DNA of 64,000 bases, taken from contig NZ_CP107985.1 in the NCBI RefSeq assembly GCF_036108815.1, forward strand, positions 8,057,501 to 8,121,500. The letters run 5' to 3'. The translations under genes and the position numbers were made by a program. The notes under the pieces are model-generated. The model did no database searches and was not told the origin of the DNA. It worked only from the letters and a program-made list of their open reading frames with translations. Position 1 is the stretch's first letter, and every line of letters begins with the position of its first letter. The DNA comes from Streptomyces sp. NBC_00353. Lineage in GTDB: Bacteria > Actinomycetota > Actinomycetes > Streptomycetales > Streptomycetaceae. This document shows positions 36,558 to 46,774 of the stretch, piece after piece.

Positions 36558-37928
36558 ATGACCACCCCCTTGCTGCTTCTCAGTGCGGCATTCCTTCTCA
36601 TCCTCGCCAACGGATTCTTCGTGGCAGCCGAGTTCGGGCTTGTCACGGTGGACCGGCCGGACGCCGAGCGCGCCGCCGCCGCGGGCGACCGGCGGGCCCG
36701 TACCGTCGTCGACGCCCTGCGCGAGCTCTCCTTCCAGCTCTCCGGCACCCAGCTCGGCATCACCATCACCTCACTGGTCGTCGGCATGCTGGCCGAGCCG
36801 GCCCTCGCCCAGCTGCTGGCCGGACCGCTCACCGCGACCGGACTCCCTGACGGGGCCGTACCCGGCGTCAGTGTGGTGATCGGGATGCTGGTCGCCTCCG
36901 CCGTCCAGATGGTGATCGGCGAGCTCGTACCGAAGAACTGGGCAGTCTCCCGGCCGCTCCAGGTCGCCCGGTTCGTCGCCGGCCCCCAGCACCGCTTCGC
37001 CAGTGCGCTGCGGCCGGTGATCACCCTGCTGAACACCGTCGCCAACCGGCTGGTGCGGCTGCTCGGCGTCGAACCCACCGACGAGCTGGCCTCCGCCCGC
37101 ACCCCCGGTGAACTGGTCTCCCTGGCCCGGCACTCCGCCGAGGCCGGCACCCTCGAACAGGACACCGCGGATCTCTTCGTACGGACCCTGTCGCTCGCCG
37201 GACTCACCGCACAGCACGTCATGACCCCGCGCGTCAGGGTCAGCGCCCTGCAGTCGACCGCGACCGCGGCGGACGTCCTCAACCTCACCCGCGCCACCGG
37301 CCTCTCCCGTTTCCCGGTCTACCGGGACCGGATCGACGAGGTCGTCGGCATGATCCACCTCAAGGACGCGCTCGCCGTACCCGCCCAGGAGCGGTTGCGC
37401 ACCACGGCAGGGCGGATCGCCGTACCGCCCCTCCTCGTCCCCGAGACGCTCCCCGTCGAACAGCTGCTCCAGCGCCTGCGCAAGGAGCAGCCCATCGCCG
37501 TCGTGGTCGACGAGTACGGCGGCACCGCCGGTGTCGTCACGCTCGAGGACATCATCGAGGAACTGGTCGGCGAGGTCAGGGACGAGCACGACGCGGAAGG
37601 CGCCGACCGGCCCGAACTGGCCGTCGCCGCCCCGGAGGACGGCCGTCCCGCCTGGGACGCCGAAGGCAGCTGCCGGGTCCTCACCCTGCGCCGGATAGGC
37701 CTTGACGTGCCGGAAGGACCGTACGAGACGGTGGCCGGACTGGTTGCCGATCTCCTCGGACGGATCCCCGCCCCCGGCGACCGGGCCGAACTGCCGGGCT
37801 GGCGGATCTCCGTCCGTCAGGTCGGTCACTACCGCGCCGAACAGGTCCGCTTCGTACGCATCGCCGATGTGCCGGAAACTGTCGACGCACCGTCGGCGGA
37901 ACGCGGTGTCCTGGAGGCCGCACGATGA
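36558..37928 (+). CDS. CNNM/CorC-family membrane protein with CBS domains
   Basis: A 456-residue membrane protein in three parts: an N-terminal DUF21/CNNM transmembrane domain (about 1-185; LLILANGFFVAAEFGLVTV, QLGITITSLVVGM, QMVIGELVPKNWAVS), a CBS pair (about 215-340; HVMTPRVRVSALQ and EQPIAVVVDEYGGTAGVVTLEDIIEELVGEV), and a C-terminal CorC_HlyC domain (about 365-440). This family moves Mg or helps resist metal stress, often as an exporter. The ATG at 36558 follows AGGAGGCGGCGGC. Its stop overlaps the next CNNM gene by 4 bases. Confidence 0.9.
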   Translation: MTTPLLLLSAAFLLILANGFFVAAEFGLVTVDRPDAERAAAAGDRRARTVVDALRELSFQLSGTQLGITITSLVVGMLAEPALAQLLAGPLTATGLPDGAVPGVSVVIGMLVASAVQMVIGELVPKNWAVSRPLQVARFVAGPQHRFASALRPVITLLNTVANRLVRLLGVEPTDELASARTPGELVSLARHSAEAGTLEQDTADLFVRTLSLAGLTAQHVMTPRVRVSALQSTATAADVLNLTRATGLSRFPVYRDRIDEVVGMIHLKDALAVPAQERLRTTAGRIAVPPLLVPETLPVEQLLQRLRKEQPIAVVVDEYGGTAGVVTLEDIIEELVGEVRDEHDAEGADRPELAVAAPEDGRPAWDAEGSCRVLTLRRIGLDVPEGPYETVAGLVADLLGRIPAPGDRAELPGWRISVRQVGHYRAEQVRFVRIADVPETVDAPSAERGVLEAAR

Positions 37929-39037
37929 GCGTCGTCCAGTTGCTCTTCGCCGGGCTCCTCGTGCTGGCGAACGGTTTCTTCGTGGGTGCCGAGTTCGCAC
38001 TCGTCTCGGTACGCCGCAGCCAGATCGAACCCCTCGCGGCGGCCGGATCGAGCAGAGCCCGTCAGGTGCTGTACGGCCTGGAGAACCTGCCGCAGATGAT
38101 GGCCGCCGCGCAGTTCGGCATCACCCTCTGCTCACTGACCCTCGGAGCCGTCGCCGAACCCACCGTCGCCCACCTGCTGGAGCCGGTCTTCCACGCGGCG
38201 CACCTGCCCGAGGGCCTCGTCCACCCGCTCGGCTACGTCCTGGCGCTCGTCTTCGTGGTCTTCCTCCACCTCGTCATCGGCGAGATGGTCCCGAAGAACC
38301 TGGCCATGGCGGCGCCGGAGAAGACCTCGATGTGGCTCAGCCCCGGCCTGGTCGGCTTCGCCCGGCTCTGCCGCCCGGTCACCTCGGCACTGGGCGCCTG
38401 CGCCCGGCTGGTGCTCCGGCTGTTCCGCGTCGAACCCAAGGACGAGGTCGAGGCCGTCTTCACCAGCGAGCAGCTCAACCGGCTCGTCGAGGACTCCGGA
38501 CAGGCCGGACTGCTCGAACCGGAGGCGCAGGAGCGGCTGGAGGACGCGCTGGAGCTGGGCAGCAGGCCGGTCACCGATGTACTGCTCGACCGGGCCTCCC
38601 TGGTGACCGTGGATCCCTCGGTCACCCCGCACCGGATCGAGGAACTGACCGTACGGACCGGCTACTCGCGCTTCCCGGTCTGTGCGGAGGGCGGCGGCCC
38701 GTTCATGGGCTACCTGCATGTCAAGGACGTCCTCGATCTGGAGGACGGGGAACGGGCCGTTCCGCAACACGTCTGGCGTCCGATGGCGACGCTCCGGGCG
38801 GAACTCCCCCTGGACGACGCGCTGACGGTGATGCGGCGCGCGGCCACCCACCTTGCCCAGGTGGCCGACGCGTCGGGCCGGGTGCTGGGGCTCGTCGCGA
38901 TGGAGGACGTCCTGGAAATGCTGGTGGGCGAGGTGCGCGACCCGGCGCACCGCGTCTCGGTGCCCCGCCGGACGGTGGAGGCCGCACCGGCGGGCCCCGG
39001 CGTCGACGAACTCCACCCACTGGCGGCACGAACCTGA
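37925..39037 (+). CDS. Second CNNM/CorC-family membrane protein, short form
   Basis: A 370-residue paralogue of the preceding gene: DUF21 domain (LLFAGLLVLANGFFVGAEFALVSVRR; QFGITLCSLTLGAVAEP; LHLVIGEMVPKNLAMA) and two CBS modules (VTDVLLDRASLVTVDPS; ATHLAQVADASGRVLGLVAMEDVLEMLVGEV), but the C-terminal CorC_HlyC domain is absent. Translationally coupled (ATGA overlap), so the long and short forms may make a heterodimer; CNNM proteins act as dimers, which is why this is plausible. A hairpin follows the stop. Confidence 0.9.
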   Translation: MSVVQLLFAGLLVLANGFFVGAEFALVSVRRSQIEPLAAAGSSRARQVLYGLENLPQMMAAAQFGITLCSLTLGAVAEPTVAHLLEPVFHAAHLPEGLVHPLGYVLALVFVVFLHLVIGEMVPKNLAMAAPEKTSMWLSPGLVGFARLCRPVTSALGACARLVLRLFRVEPKDEVEAVFTSEQLNRLVEDSGQAGLLEPEAQERLEDALELGSRPVTDVLLDRASLVTVDPSVTPHRIEELTVRTGYSRFPVCAEGGGPFMGYLHVKDVLDLEDGERAVPQHVWRPMATLRAELPLDDALTVMRRAATHLAQVADASGRVLGLVAMEDVLEMLVGEVRDPAHRVSVPRRTVEAAPAGPGVDELHPLAART

Positions 39038-39050
39038 CAACCGGGCCCGG

Positions 39051-39098
39051 CCTCATCGCCGGACGGGAGTAACATCCGAGCCCGTCCGGCGTTCGAGG
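39051..39098. terminator. Terminator built from the dispersed GCCGGACGGG element
   Basis: CCTCATCGCCGGACGGG (39051-39067) and CCCGTCCGGCGTTCGAGG (39081-39098) pair over CCTC/GAGG and CGCCGGACGGG, with a 13-base loop. It lies 13 bp after the second CNNM stop and before the stop of the convergent AAA gene; it is the fullest copy of the repeat in this window. Confidence 0.7.
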
Positions 39099-39155
39099 TC
39101 ACACCGGTGGCCGGGCGGGTTCGGTGCGGTGCTTACAACCTGCCCCACCGCACCG

Positions 39156-41078
39156 TCACAGCCCAGGAGGTTCCTGCGGCCCCCGGTCCACCGGCCCCCG
39201 GCCGGACAGGACCTCGCCGTACGCCTGCATCAGATCCGGCAGCCGCAGGGTCGCCAGATCGTCGCGCGTGGGTACCGCCGCGTACCCGGACAGCCGCAGA
39301 TCCCGGTACGCGCAGCTCTTCTCGTACAGCGTGCGCAGAAACCGCCCGTTGCCCAGCTCGTCGATCCAGCCCTGGTCGACGACATGGCCGCTGATCGAGC
39401 GCAGCTCCTCCAGGGACTCCTCGTCCCACACGTCGTCGTTGTCGGCGGCCAGCACCTCGCCGATCGAGGTGAGTTCCAGCGGCCGGTAGCTGGGGAAGTC
39501 CACCCGGGTGGTGAAGCGGGACGAGAGCCCGGGGTTGGTCGCCAGCAGCCGGTCCATGCCCTCGGGGTAGCCCGCGAGGATGACGACGAGATGGTCCCGG
39601 TTGTCCTCGGCCCGCTTGAGGAGCACCTGCAGAGCCTCGTCCCCGTACGCGTCACCCTTGCTGTAGCCGGAGTTGGAGAGGCTGTACGCCTCGTCGACGA
39701 ACAGCACTCCGCCGAGCGCCGAGTCGATCAGCTCATTGGCCTTGACCGCGGTCTGGCCGAGGAACTCGCCGACCAGATCGGAACGCTGGGCCTCGACGAG
39801 GTGGTCGCCGCCGAGCAGCCCCAGTGCGTAGAAGACCCGGCCCAGGATCCGGGCCACCGTGGTCTTCCCGGTCCCGGACGGCCCCGAGAAGATGAAGTGA
39901 CGCTTGGGAGGCTGGACCAAAAGCCCCTCGCCGGCCCGCAGCCGCGCCATGTTCAGCTGCGCGGACAACGCCTTGACCTGGCGCTTGACGGGTTCGAGGC
40001 CGACCATCCGCTCCAGTTCCGCCAGCGCCTCGGCGAGCAGCACCGGATCGCTGGGCCCCGCCGGGAACGGCTGCGGCGACGACTGACCGGGCACCGCAGT
40101 CTTCTCCCGTGCCGCCACCCCGTCGGCGGGAGGCAGTCCGCCGACACCCGGCAGGTTCTGCGGTTCGCCGCCGGGCCGCAGCTCCCGGCCGTCCACCAGA
40201 TCGGTGCCGAGCAGCGAGTCGCCGTCCTGCTGCGCCTCCGCGACCGCACCGTCCATGCCGATCCCGGTCAGCGAAACGGAGGCGAGACCTGACGCCTCGT
40301 CGGTGCCTTCGAGCCCGTCATAGTCCGCGATGGCGGCGAGCCGCGCCGAGGTGTCCATGAACGCCGGGTCGATCCGGTGCACCGCCCGGTAGAGCGGCAG
40401 TGCGGCCGCGCTGCGGCCGGTGCCCTCGTGCGCGCGGGCCAGCCAGTAGCGCAGCTCCTTGCGCTGAGGCTGTTCGCTGCGGCAGCGCATCAGTGCGGTG
40501 GAGAGCAGCGGCTCGGCCTGCCCGTACATTTCCAGCCGCACCCGCGCCATCCCGCCGAACAGCCCTGCCTCGATGCCGAGCAGCGGATCGTCGACCAGCT
40601 GCTCGGTGTTGCGTACGAGCTGTTCCCAGTCCTTGACCAGATAGGACCGGCAGGCATGCAGGAACCGCACCTGCGGGTCCGTGTCCACCGGCGGCAGTCC
40701 GGCCAACGCCCGGTCCAGCTCGGCGACATGACGCCCGTCCAGCCAGTGCGACGCGTGCGCGAGCAGCAGGTCGCGTGGGCTCTCCAGCACCGGTTGCACC
40801 CACCAGCCCAGCCAGTACCAGGAGTTGAGCGTGCGCCGATGGCGGGTGCGCTGCTCGCCGAACCGGTCGCGATGCCGGTACATCCGCAGCAGCGCGGTCG
40901 TTGTGTCGATGCGCAGGGCATGGAGGCCGAGCCAGGCGTCCGCCATGCCGGGATCCAGACGTACCGCTGTTCTGAACTCCTCCTCGGCCTGCGGGTATGC
41001 GCCCATCGTGTAGGCGTCCACGCCGCGCAGCCAGGCGAGGTCGGCCGGGGCCTGTGCGCCCTGCGTGCCGATGTCCAT
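39156..41078 (-). CDS. AAA+ ATPase with TPR-like N-terminus (EccA/CbbX-like)
   Basis: A 640-residue cytoplasmic protein. Residues 1-300 form a TPR-like helical region (GVDAYTMGAYPQAEEEFRTAVRLDPGMADAWLGLHALR), followed by an acidic linker and a CbxX/CfqX-type AAA+ domain (about 350-600): Walker A GPSGTGKT near 398, Walker B GGVLFVDEAYSL near 459, sensor segment VVILAGYPEGMDRLL and arginine-finger region NPGLSSRF. This layout is that of EccA of type VII secretion loci, but no other ESX gene is nearby, so the role is open (chaperone or remodelling ATPase). ATG at 41078 has GGGGGA upstream. Confidence 0.87.
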   Translation of the reverse strand: MDIGTQGAQAPADLAWLRGVDAYTMGAYPQAEEEFRTAVRLDPGMADAWLGLHALRIDTTTALLRMYRHRDRFGEQRTRHRRTLNSWYWLGWWVQPVLESPRDLLLAHASHWLDGRHVAELDRALAGLPPVDTDPQVRFLHACRSYLVKDWEQLVRNTEQLVDDPLLGIEAGLFGGMARVRLEMYGQAEPLLSTALMRCRSEQPQRKELRYWLARAHEGTGRSAAALPLYRAVHRIDPAFMDTSARLAAIADYDGLEGTDEASGLASVSLTGIGMDGAVAEAQQDGDSLLGTDLVDGRELRPGGEPQNLPGVGGLPPADGVAAREKTAVPGQSSPQPFPAGPSDPVLLAEALAELERMVGLEPVKRQVKALSAQLNMARLRAGEGLLVQPPKRHFIFSGPSGTGKTTVARILGRVFYALGLLGGDHLVEAQRSDLVGEFLGQTAVKANELIDSALGGVLFVDEAYSLSNSGYSKGDAYGDEALQVLLKRAEDNRDHLVVILAGYPEGMDRLLATNPGLSSRFTTRVDFPSYRPLELTSIGEVLAADNDDVWDEESLEELRSISGHVVDQGWIDELGNGRFLRTLYEKSCAYRDLRLSGYAAVPTRDDLATLRLPDLMQAYGEVLSGRGPVDRGPQEPPGL

Positions 41079-41436
41079 CAGGTCCCCCACAAGCCGTACC
41101 CCAGGATGTCCCGCCGCACGACCGCCCGTCGAGGCGCGCTGAACCACTGTGCCACGGACGGGAATTGACCGCACCGAAAGGCATCGTACCTGCGCAGGGA
41201 GTGGGCGACTAAGAGCGCCGCAGGCAGAACGGAGACCGTGACCGAGGGTAAGTGGAAGGTTGTGCACAGCAGCGCGAAAAGGGGTGCGGGGACAGAACGA
41301 AGCCCCCGATCACGGGGGAACAACCGGGGGCTTCGTGTCTGTGGGGGCTCCGAAAAGCCGCACATTGAGAACGTAAGACCTGTACCGCCCCCGGGTCAAG
41401 CACAGTTGGGGCACTTCCGGGCCGATTTCCGACTGC
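41079..41436. other. 358-bp gap between AAA gene and uridine kinase gene
   Basis: Holds the terminator at 41298-41335 and, toward 41078, the probable promoter region of the AAA gene. Short open frames on both strands have no conserved features. Nothing else was recognised. Confidence 0.5.
41298..41335 (-). terminator. Terminator after uridine-kinase-like gene
   Basis: Perfect 10-bp arms CGAAGCCCCC (41298-41307) and GGGGGCTTCG (41326-41335). On the minus strand it is followed by TTCTGT. A second GGGGG at 41313-41317 could pair instead with the same C-run, giving two exclusive hairpins. Confidence 0.7.
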
Positions 41437-42066
41437 TCAGTACGTCGCCGCGGGAGGATCACGGTGGGTGACGGAATGGTTCGCTCCTGCTGTCGCGCGG
41501 GGTCCCTCCAGCCACTCGTACCCCACAGGCAACTGGCGTACCAGAGCATCCGCGTAGGGACGCGAGGGATCGACGGCGAAATGTTCTTGCTCGGCCGCGG
41601 TCCACCCGTCCCAGAACGCCGAAAGCGCGGGCCCGTCCCGGCGCCGGCCCCGCTCCCACGACGCTGCGGGGCCGAGCTCCATCCACCACAGTCGTGCGAG
41701 ATACGGGCGCAGCGCACGGCGACCCGCCCCCACCCCTTCGATCAGCACCACCGGCGCGGGTTCCAGAGTGCGTGGCGGGCCGAAGTGCCGAGCGGTCCAG
41801 TCGTACGGCGCATAGCGCGCGCTCTCGCCGCGCGACAGCGGCCCGATCACCTGCTCGCGCAGCCGGTCCACCCAGGCGAACAGCTCCTCGTGCGTGGCCA
41901 GATCGTCCAGCCGCAGTACGGGCGCGTCACCGAGCGCGGCCGAGAGGAGGGACGCGAGGGTGCTCTTGCCCGATCCTGCATGGCCGTCGACGCCGATCAG
42001 CCGGACCGGTCCGCAGGACGGCGCCAGGGTGCTCAGCCGGGAGGCGTGGCGCGAGAGGTCGTTCAT
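41437..42066 (-). CDS. P-loop kinase, uridine kinase-like
   Basis: A 209-residue nucleoside/phosphoribulokinase-type NTPase with P-loop GVDGHAGSGKST at about residue 25, a DDLATHEE segment following strand 2 (substrate Asp), and VVLIEGVGAGRRALRPYLARLWWMEL. The C-terminal half (GPALSAFWDGWTAAEQEHFAVDPSRPYADAL) is typical of a Streptomyces group annotated uridine kinase; the true substrate is unverified. ATG at 42066 starts the conserved region; the frame is open upstream without support. Divergent from the secreted peptidase gene. Confidence 0.82.
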   Translation of the reverse strand: MNDLSRHASRLSTLAPSCGPVRLIGVDGHAGSGKSTLASLLSAALGDAPVLRLDDLATHEELFAWVDRLREQVIGPLSRGESARYAPYDWTARHFGPPRTLEPAPVVLIEGVGAGRRALRPYLARLWWMELGPAASWERGRRRDGPALSAFWDGWTAAEQEHFAVDPSRPYADALVRQLPVGYEWLEGPRATAGANHSVTHRDPPAATY

Positions 42067-42241
42067 GTGGCCCAGCCTACGAGCCGGTGGGGAGCAACCG
42101 CAGGTCACGCCAGTGGACCAGACCAATATTGGTTCGGCGGCACACTGCGATTCGCTGGCCCAATCCGGCTGCGACCCGCAATAGTTGGCGCACTGTCGTG
42201 CACCCGCAGCCCCATTCCGCTTACGACCGGGGGTTTCGCCC

Positions 42242-43612
42242 ATGAACCGACCGACCTCACGCAGAACTGTGCTGACCGCCGCGCTCGCGGTGGCGGCCGC
42301 CGCCGGTACGGCGTCGTCCGCCGGCTCCGCAGCCGCCGCGATCCCGGCCGCTGCCCCGCCCGACGCGGCTGCGGCAGCCGCTTCCCTCGTGGACAACCAC
42401 TCCTGGAGTACGTACACCGACTGGCGCAGCGGCTGCGGAGCCGGGACCCGCGCCGTCGCGGGACGCAGGCCGGGTCTGGTGATCGACAAGCCCCGGGGGC
42501 GTACCGACTACACCGACCCGCACACCGGGAACACCGCCACCTGGGAGTACGCGACCTGGACCTCGCCCAGGCACCGGTCCGCGGTCCCGGCGACCGAGGT
42601 CATCGCGTCCTGGAACGCGGACACCCCGGCAGGCACCTGGATCCAGATCGAGCTGAGCGGCCGCTACTCGGACGGCACCGACACTCCCTGGTACGTGATG
42701 GGCCGCTGGGCGGCGGGTGACGGCGACATCCGCCGCACCTCCGTCGACGACCAGACCGACGGCAGGAGCTCCATCTGGACCGACACCTTCTCGGTGGACG
42801 ACGCGGCGAGCGGGCTGCGGCTGGTCTCGTACGAACTGCGACTCACGCTGTACCGCACCCCGGGCAGCAGCCTCACCCCGACCGTGTGGCGGCTCGGCGC
42901 GATGGCCTCGGACATCCCCGACCGCTTCACCGTGGAGCCCAGCGCCCCCGGCCTCGCGCGGGAGCTGCCGGTGCCGCGCTATTCACAGAGCGTGCACGCG
43001 GGCCAGTACCCCGAGTACGACAACGGCGGCGAGGCGTGGTGCAGCCCCACCTCCTCGCAGATGATCATCGAGTACTGGGGTCGCAGGCCCACTGCCGAGG
43101 ACCTGGCCTGGGTGAAGCCGGGCCTCGCCGACCCGCAGGTCTGCCATGCGGCCCGCTTCACGTACGACTACCAGTACGAGGGCTGCGGCAACTGGCCGTT
43201 CAACGCCGCCTATGCCGCCACGTACGACGACATGAGCGCCGTCGTGACGCGGCTGGGTTCGCTGACCGACCTGGAGACGCTGATCCGGGCCGGTATCCCG
43301 GCCATAACGTCGCAGTCCTTCCTCAAGGAGGAGCTGACCGGCGCCGGGTACGGGACCTCCGGTCATCTCATGACCGTGATCGGGTTCACGGCGGACGGTG
43401 ATGTGATCGCCAACGACCCGGCCTCGCCGAGCGACGAGGCCGTCCGCCGGATCTACAAGCGGCACGAGTGGGAGACGATCTGGCTCCGCACCAAGCGCTT
43501 CAACGCGAGCGGCAAAGTGGTCTCCGGCACAGGCGGCGTCTGCTACCTCTACTTCCCGGCACACCCGACGCCCGCCCAGCAGCGGGCTCTGGCGGCCGTC
43601 GGCATCCGCTGA
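42242..43612 (+). CDS. Secreted C39-like cysteine peptidase
   Basis: A 456-residue exported protein. The N-terminus has a twin-arginine-type signal (TSRRTVLTAALAVAAAAGTAS), suggesting Tat export. A beta-rich region of about 200 residues (SWNADTPAGTWIQIELSGRYSDGTDTPWY) precedes a papain-like peptidase_C39-type domain with catalytic Cys in GEAWCSPTSSQMIIEYWG (about residue 264), His in TSGHLMTVIGF (about 374) and Asn/Asp in VIANDPASPSD (about 390). Substrate is unknown; secreted Streptomyces members may trim cell-wall proteins. ATG at 42242 gives the twin-arginine motif right after the start. Confidence 0.85.
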   Translation: MNRPTSRRTVLTAALAVAAAAGTASSAGSAAAAIPAAAPPDAAAAAASLVDNHSWSTYTDWRSGCGAGTRAVAGRRPGLVIDKPRGRTDYTDPHTGNTATWEYATWTSPRHRSAVPATEVIASWNADTPAGTWIQIELSGRYSDGTDTPWYVMGRWAAGDGDIRRTSVDDQTDGRSSIWTDTFSVDDAASGLRLVSYELRLTLYRTPGSSLTPTVWRLGAMASDIPDRFTVEPSAPGLARELPVPRYSQSVHAGQYPEYDNGGEAWCSPTSSQMIIEYWGRRPTAEDLAWVKPGLADPQVCHAARFTYDYQYEGCGNWPFNAAYAATYDDMSAVVTRLGSLTDLETLIRAGIPAITSQSFLKEELTGAGYGTSGHLMTVIGFTADGDVIANDPASPSDEAVRRIYKRHEWETIWLRTKRFNASGKVVSGTGGVCYLYFPAHPTPAQQRALAAVGIR

Positions 43613-43728
43613 CGCGGTCCGGCGCTCCGGGGCAGTGACCGATGTCATCTACCCCGGGGGCCTGACCGGCTGGCACTCTGGACGGGTCACGGGGGGACGT
43701 TCACTGCCGGACGACCGAGCGAGATGCC

Positions 43729-43878
43729 ATGACCGCGACCACCGCAACCACCGTCACTGCCCGCCGCCGCGCGCGGACCGGAGGTCCCGAGGACCGGTCC
43801 AAGCTGCTGGAGAACGTCCTGGGCTGGACGCTCGTCGTCCTCATCGCCATGTTCGTCACCCAGGCCGGCCTCATGTGA
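43729..43878 (+). CDS. Small membrane protein, 49 residues
   Basis: A short gene starting ATG at 43729: a Thr/Arg-rich N-terminus (MTATTATTVTARRRARTGG), a charged stretch EDRSKLLEN, and one membrane helix VLGWTLVVLIAMFVTQAGL at the end. Codon third positions are almost all G/C, as in real genes here. It resembles the SCO1431-family small membrane proteins, which lie in the same position next to the chitinase gene in S. coelicolor (from memory). Function unknown. GCGAG lies upstream of the ATG as a weak ribosome site. Confidence 0.75.
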   Translation: MTATTATTVTARRRARTGGPEDRSKLLENVLGWTLVVLIAMFVTQAGLM

Positions 43879-43899
43879 GAAGCCGGCCGTCCGCGGAAC

Positions 43900-43930
43900 G
43901 GGGCGGGAAGCCTCTCGGGCTCCCCGCCCC
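43900..43930. terminator. Bidirectional terminator between small protein and chitinase
   Basis: GGGGCGGG (43900-43907) pairs with CCCGCCCC (43923-43930), with additional AGCC/GGCT pairing in the loop, between the convergent stops. Confidence 0.65.
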
Positions 43931-43950
43931 TCGGGATCGCACGGTTGCGG

Positions 43951-45216
<1,266 letters not shown>

Positions 45217-45319
45217 CGTGGCTCCTCGTGGGGGAGGGGGCTTGCGAGTGGGGGGACGTACGGCCGACCTCGCGCAGAATTGGCATGGACGCGATAAGAC
45301 CGGCTGGGTTGGAACCGTA

Positions 45320-45335
45320 GATGGACTAGACCAGT
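45320..45335. promoter_or_regulatory. DasR-responsive element (dre) before chitinase
   Basis: GATGGACTAGACCAGT contains TGGACTAGACCA, differing in one base from the core dre sequence TGGTCTAGACCA bound by the GntR regulator DasR. It is 104-119 bp upstream of the chitinase start codon. DasR represses chitin-use genes until glucosamine 6-phosphate binds it. Confidence 0.82.
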
Positions 45336-45340
45336 TGGGT

Positions 45341-45358
45341 CAATGGTTCGGACCATTG
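45341..45358. promoter_or_regulatory. Second palindrome beside the dre site
   Basis: CAATGGT-TCGG-ACCATTG: perfect 7-bp arms, 4-base spacer, starting 5 bp from the dre site. It keeps the TGGT/ACCA theme of dre but with the wrong spacer, so it may bind another regulator or DasR weakly. Confidence 0.55.
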
Positions 45359-45601
45359 CGATGGCAACCCGGCCCCGCACGGGCCGCCCGGCCGCCCGCT
45401 CCGGCACCCGGTGACGGATACCGTCCGATCGGGCATACTCGACCCGCCACAGCCGCTGGCCAGCAACTCTCGTAATCCGGGAGGGCAGCATCGGCTGGGC
45501 AGTAGTGCTTGTCCGGGCCCCGGCCCGGAATTCCCCGGCGGCGCCGCTCACACCCCGCGCGCGCGACCGCCGCAACGCCCGACAGGGAGGAGAGCGCCGT
45601 C

Positions 45602-46774
45602 ATGTCCGACCGTGCCCCGCAGTTGGTGGAGCGTCGTCTGCCCACCGAGGAGTCCAGGCAGCTCGTCGCGCTGGTCCGCGACATCGTCCAGCGGGAGATC
45701 GCGCCACGGGCGGCGGAGGAGGAGGACGCCGGCCGATTCCCGCGCGAAGTCTTCACCCTGCTCTCCGAGTCCGGGCTCCTCGGTCTGCCGTACGACTCCG
45801 CCCACGGCGGCGGAGACCAGCCGTACGAGGTCTACCTCCAGGTTCTCGAAGAACTCGCGGCCGCCCGGCTCACCGTCGGTCTCGGCGTCAGTGTCCACTC
45901 GCTCGCCTGTCACGCCCTCGCCGGGTACGGCACCAAGGAGCAGCAGGCGGAACATCTGCCGGCGATGCTGGGAGGCGGCCTGCTGGGCGCCTACTGCCTC
46001 TCGGAGCCCGCCTCGGGCTCCGATGCCGCCTCACTCCGTACGAAGGCCGTACGGGACGGCGACGACTGGGTCATCACCGGTACCAAGGCATGGATCACCC
46101 ATGGCGGGATCGCCGACTTCTACACGGTCCTGGCGCGTAGCGGCGTCGAGGGTGCCCGCGGCATCACCGCCTTCCTGGTCCCCGGCGACGCCGAGGGGCT
46201 GAACGCGGCCCTCCCTGAGAAGAAGATGGGCATGAAGGGCTCGCCCACCGCCCAACTGCATTTCGACGGCGTACGGGTGTCCGACGCGCGCCGGATCGGA
46301 GAGGAGGGGCAGGGTTTCGCCATCGCCCTGTCGGCGCTCGACTCCGGGCGCCTCGGTATCGCCGCCTGCGCCATCGGTGTTGCGCAGGCGGCCCTGAACG
46401 AGGCCGTCGGATACGCCACCGGCCGGCAGCAGTTCGGCCGTCCCATCGCGGACTTCCAGGGACTGCGGTTCATGCTCGCCGACATGGCCACCCAGATCGA
46501 GGCGGGCCGTGCGCTCTACCTGGAGGCGGCCAGGCTGCGTGACGCAGGCAGGCCGTTCTCCCGTCAGGCCGCCATGGCCAAGCTGTTCTGCACCGACGCG
46601 GCCATGCGGGTCACCGTCGACGCCGTCCAGGTCCTCGGCGGCTACGGCTACACCCTCGACTTCCCCGTCGAGCGGCTGATGCGCGAGGCGAAGGTGCTGC
46701 AGATCGTCGAGGGCACCAACCAGATTCAGCGCATGGTCATCGCGCGCCACCTCGCAGGTCCCGAGACGCGCTGA
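45602..46774 (+). CDS. Acyl-CoA dehydrogenase
   Basis: FAD enzyme introducing the alpha-beta double bond of acyl-CoA in beta-oxidation or branched-chain amino-acid breakdown. The 390-residue product has the three family domains: helical N-terminus, beta domain with YCLSEPASGSDAASLRTKA (signature), and C-terminal helices with LGGYGYTLDFPVERLMREAKVLQIVEGTNQIQR, where the Glu of IVEGTNQI fits the catalytic base position of short/medium-chain enzymes. Chain-length specificity cannot be read. ATG at 45602 has GGGAGGAG upstream. Its 3' end overlaps a minus-strand small gene by 38 bp. Confidence 0.94.
   Translation: MSDRAPQLVERRLPTEESRQLVALVRDIVQREIAPRAAEEEDAGRFPREVFTLLSESGLLGLPYDSAHGGGDQPYEVYLQVLEELAAARLTVGLGVSVHSLACHALAGYGTKEQQAEHLPAMLGGGLLGAYCLSEPASGSDAASLRTKAVRDGDDWVITGTKAWITHGGIADFYTVLARSGVEGARGITAFLVPGDAEGLNAALPEKKMGMKGSPTAQLHFDGVRVSDARRIGEEGQGFAIALSALDSGRLGIAACAIGVAQAALNEAVGYATGRQQFGRPIADFQGLRFMLADMATQIEAGRALYLEAARLRDAGRPFSRQAAMAKLFCTDAAMRVTVDAVQVLGGYGYTLDFPVERLMREAKVLQIVEGTNQIQRMVIARHLAGPETR

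Larger units (their letters stand above)
45217..45601. other. 385-bp divergent region, chitinase / acyl-CoA dehydrogenase
   Basis: Promoter region for both divergent genes. It contains the dre site and a second palindrome (annotated separately). The part from about 45370 to 45600 carries no other recognised element apart from the ribosome site GGGAGGAG at about 45585-45592 before the dehydrogenase gene. Confidence 0.6.

Noticed and set aside
39156..41078. AAA protein as part of a type VII secretion locus
   Set aside because: The domain layout resembles EccA, but no EccB, EccC, EccD or Esx gene lies within the window.
41238..41471. Short plus-strand open frame between the AAA and uridine-kinase-like genes
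   Set aside because: It spans a terminator hairpin and has no conserved features.
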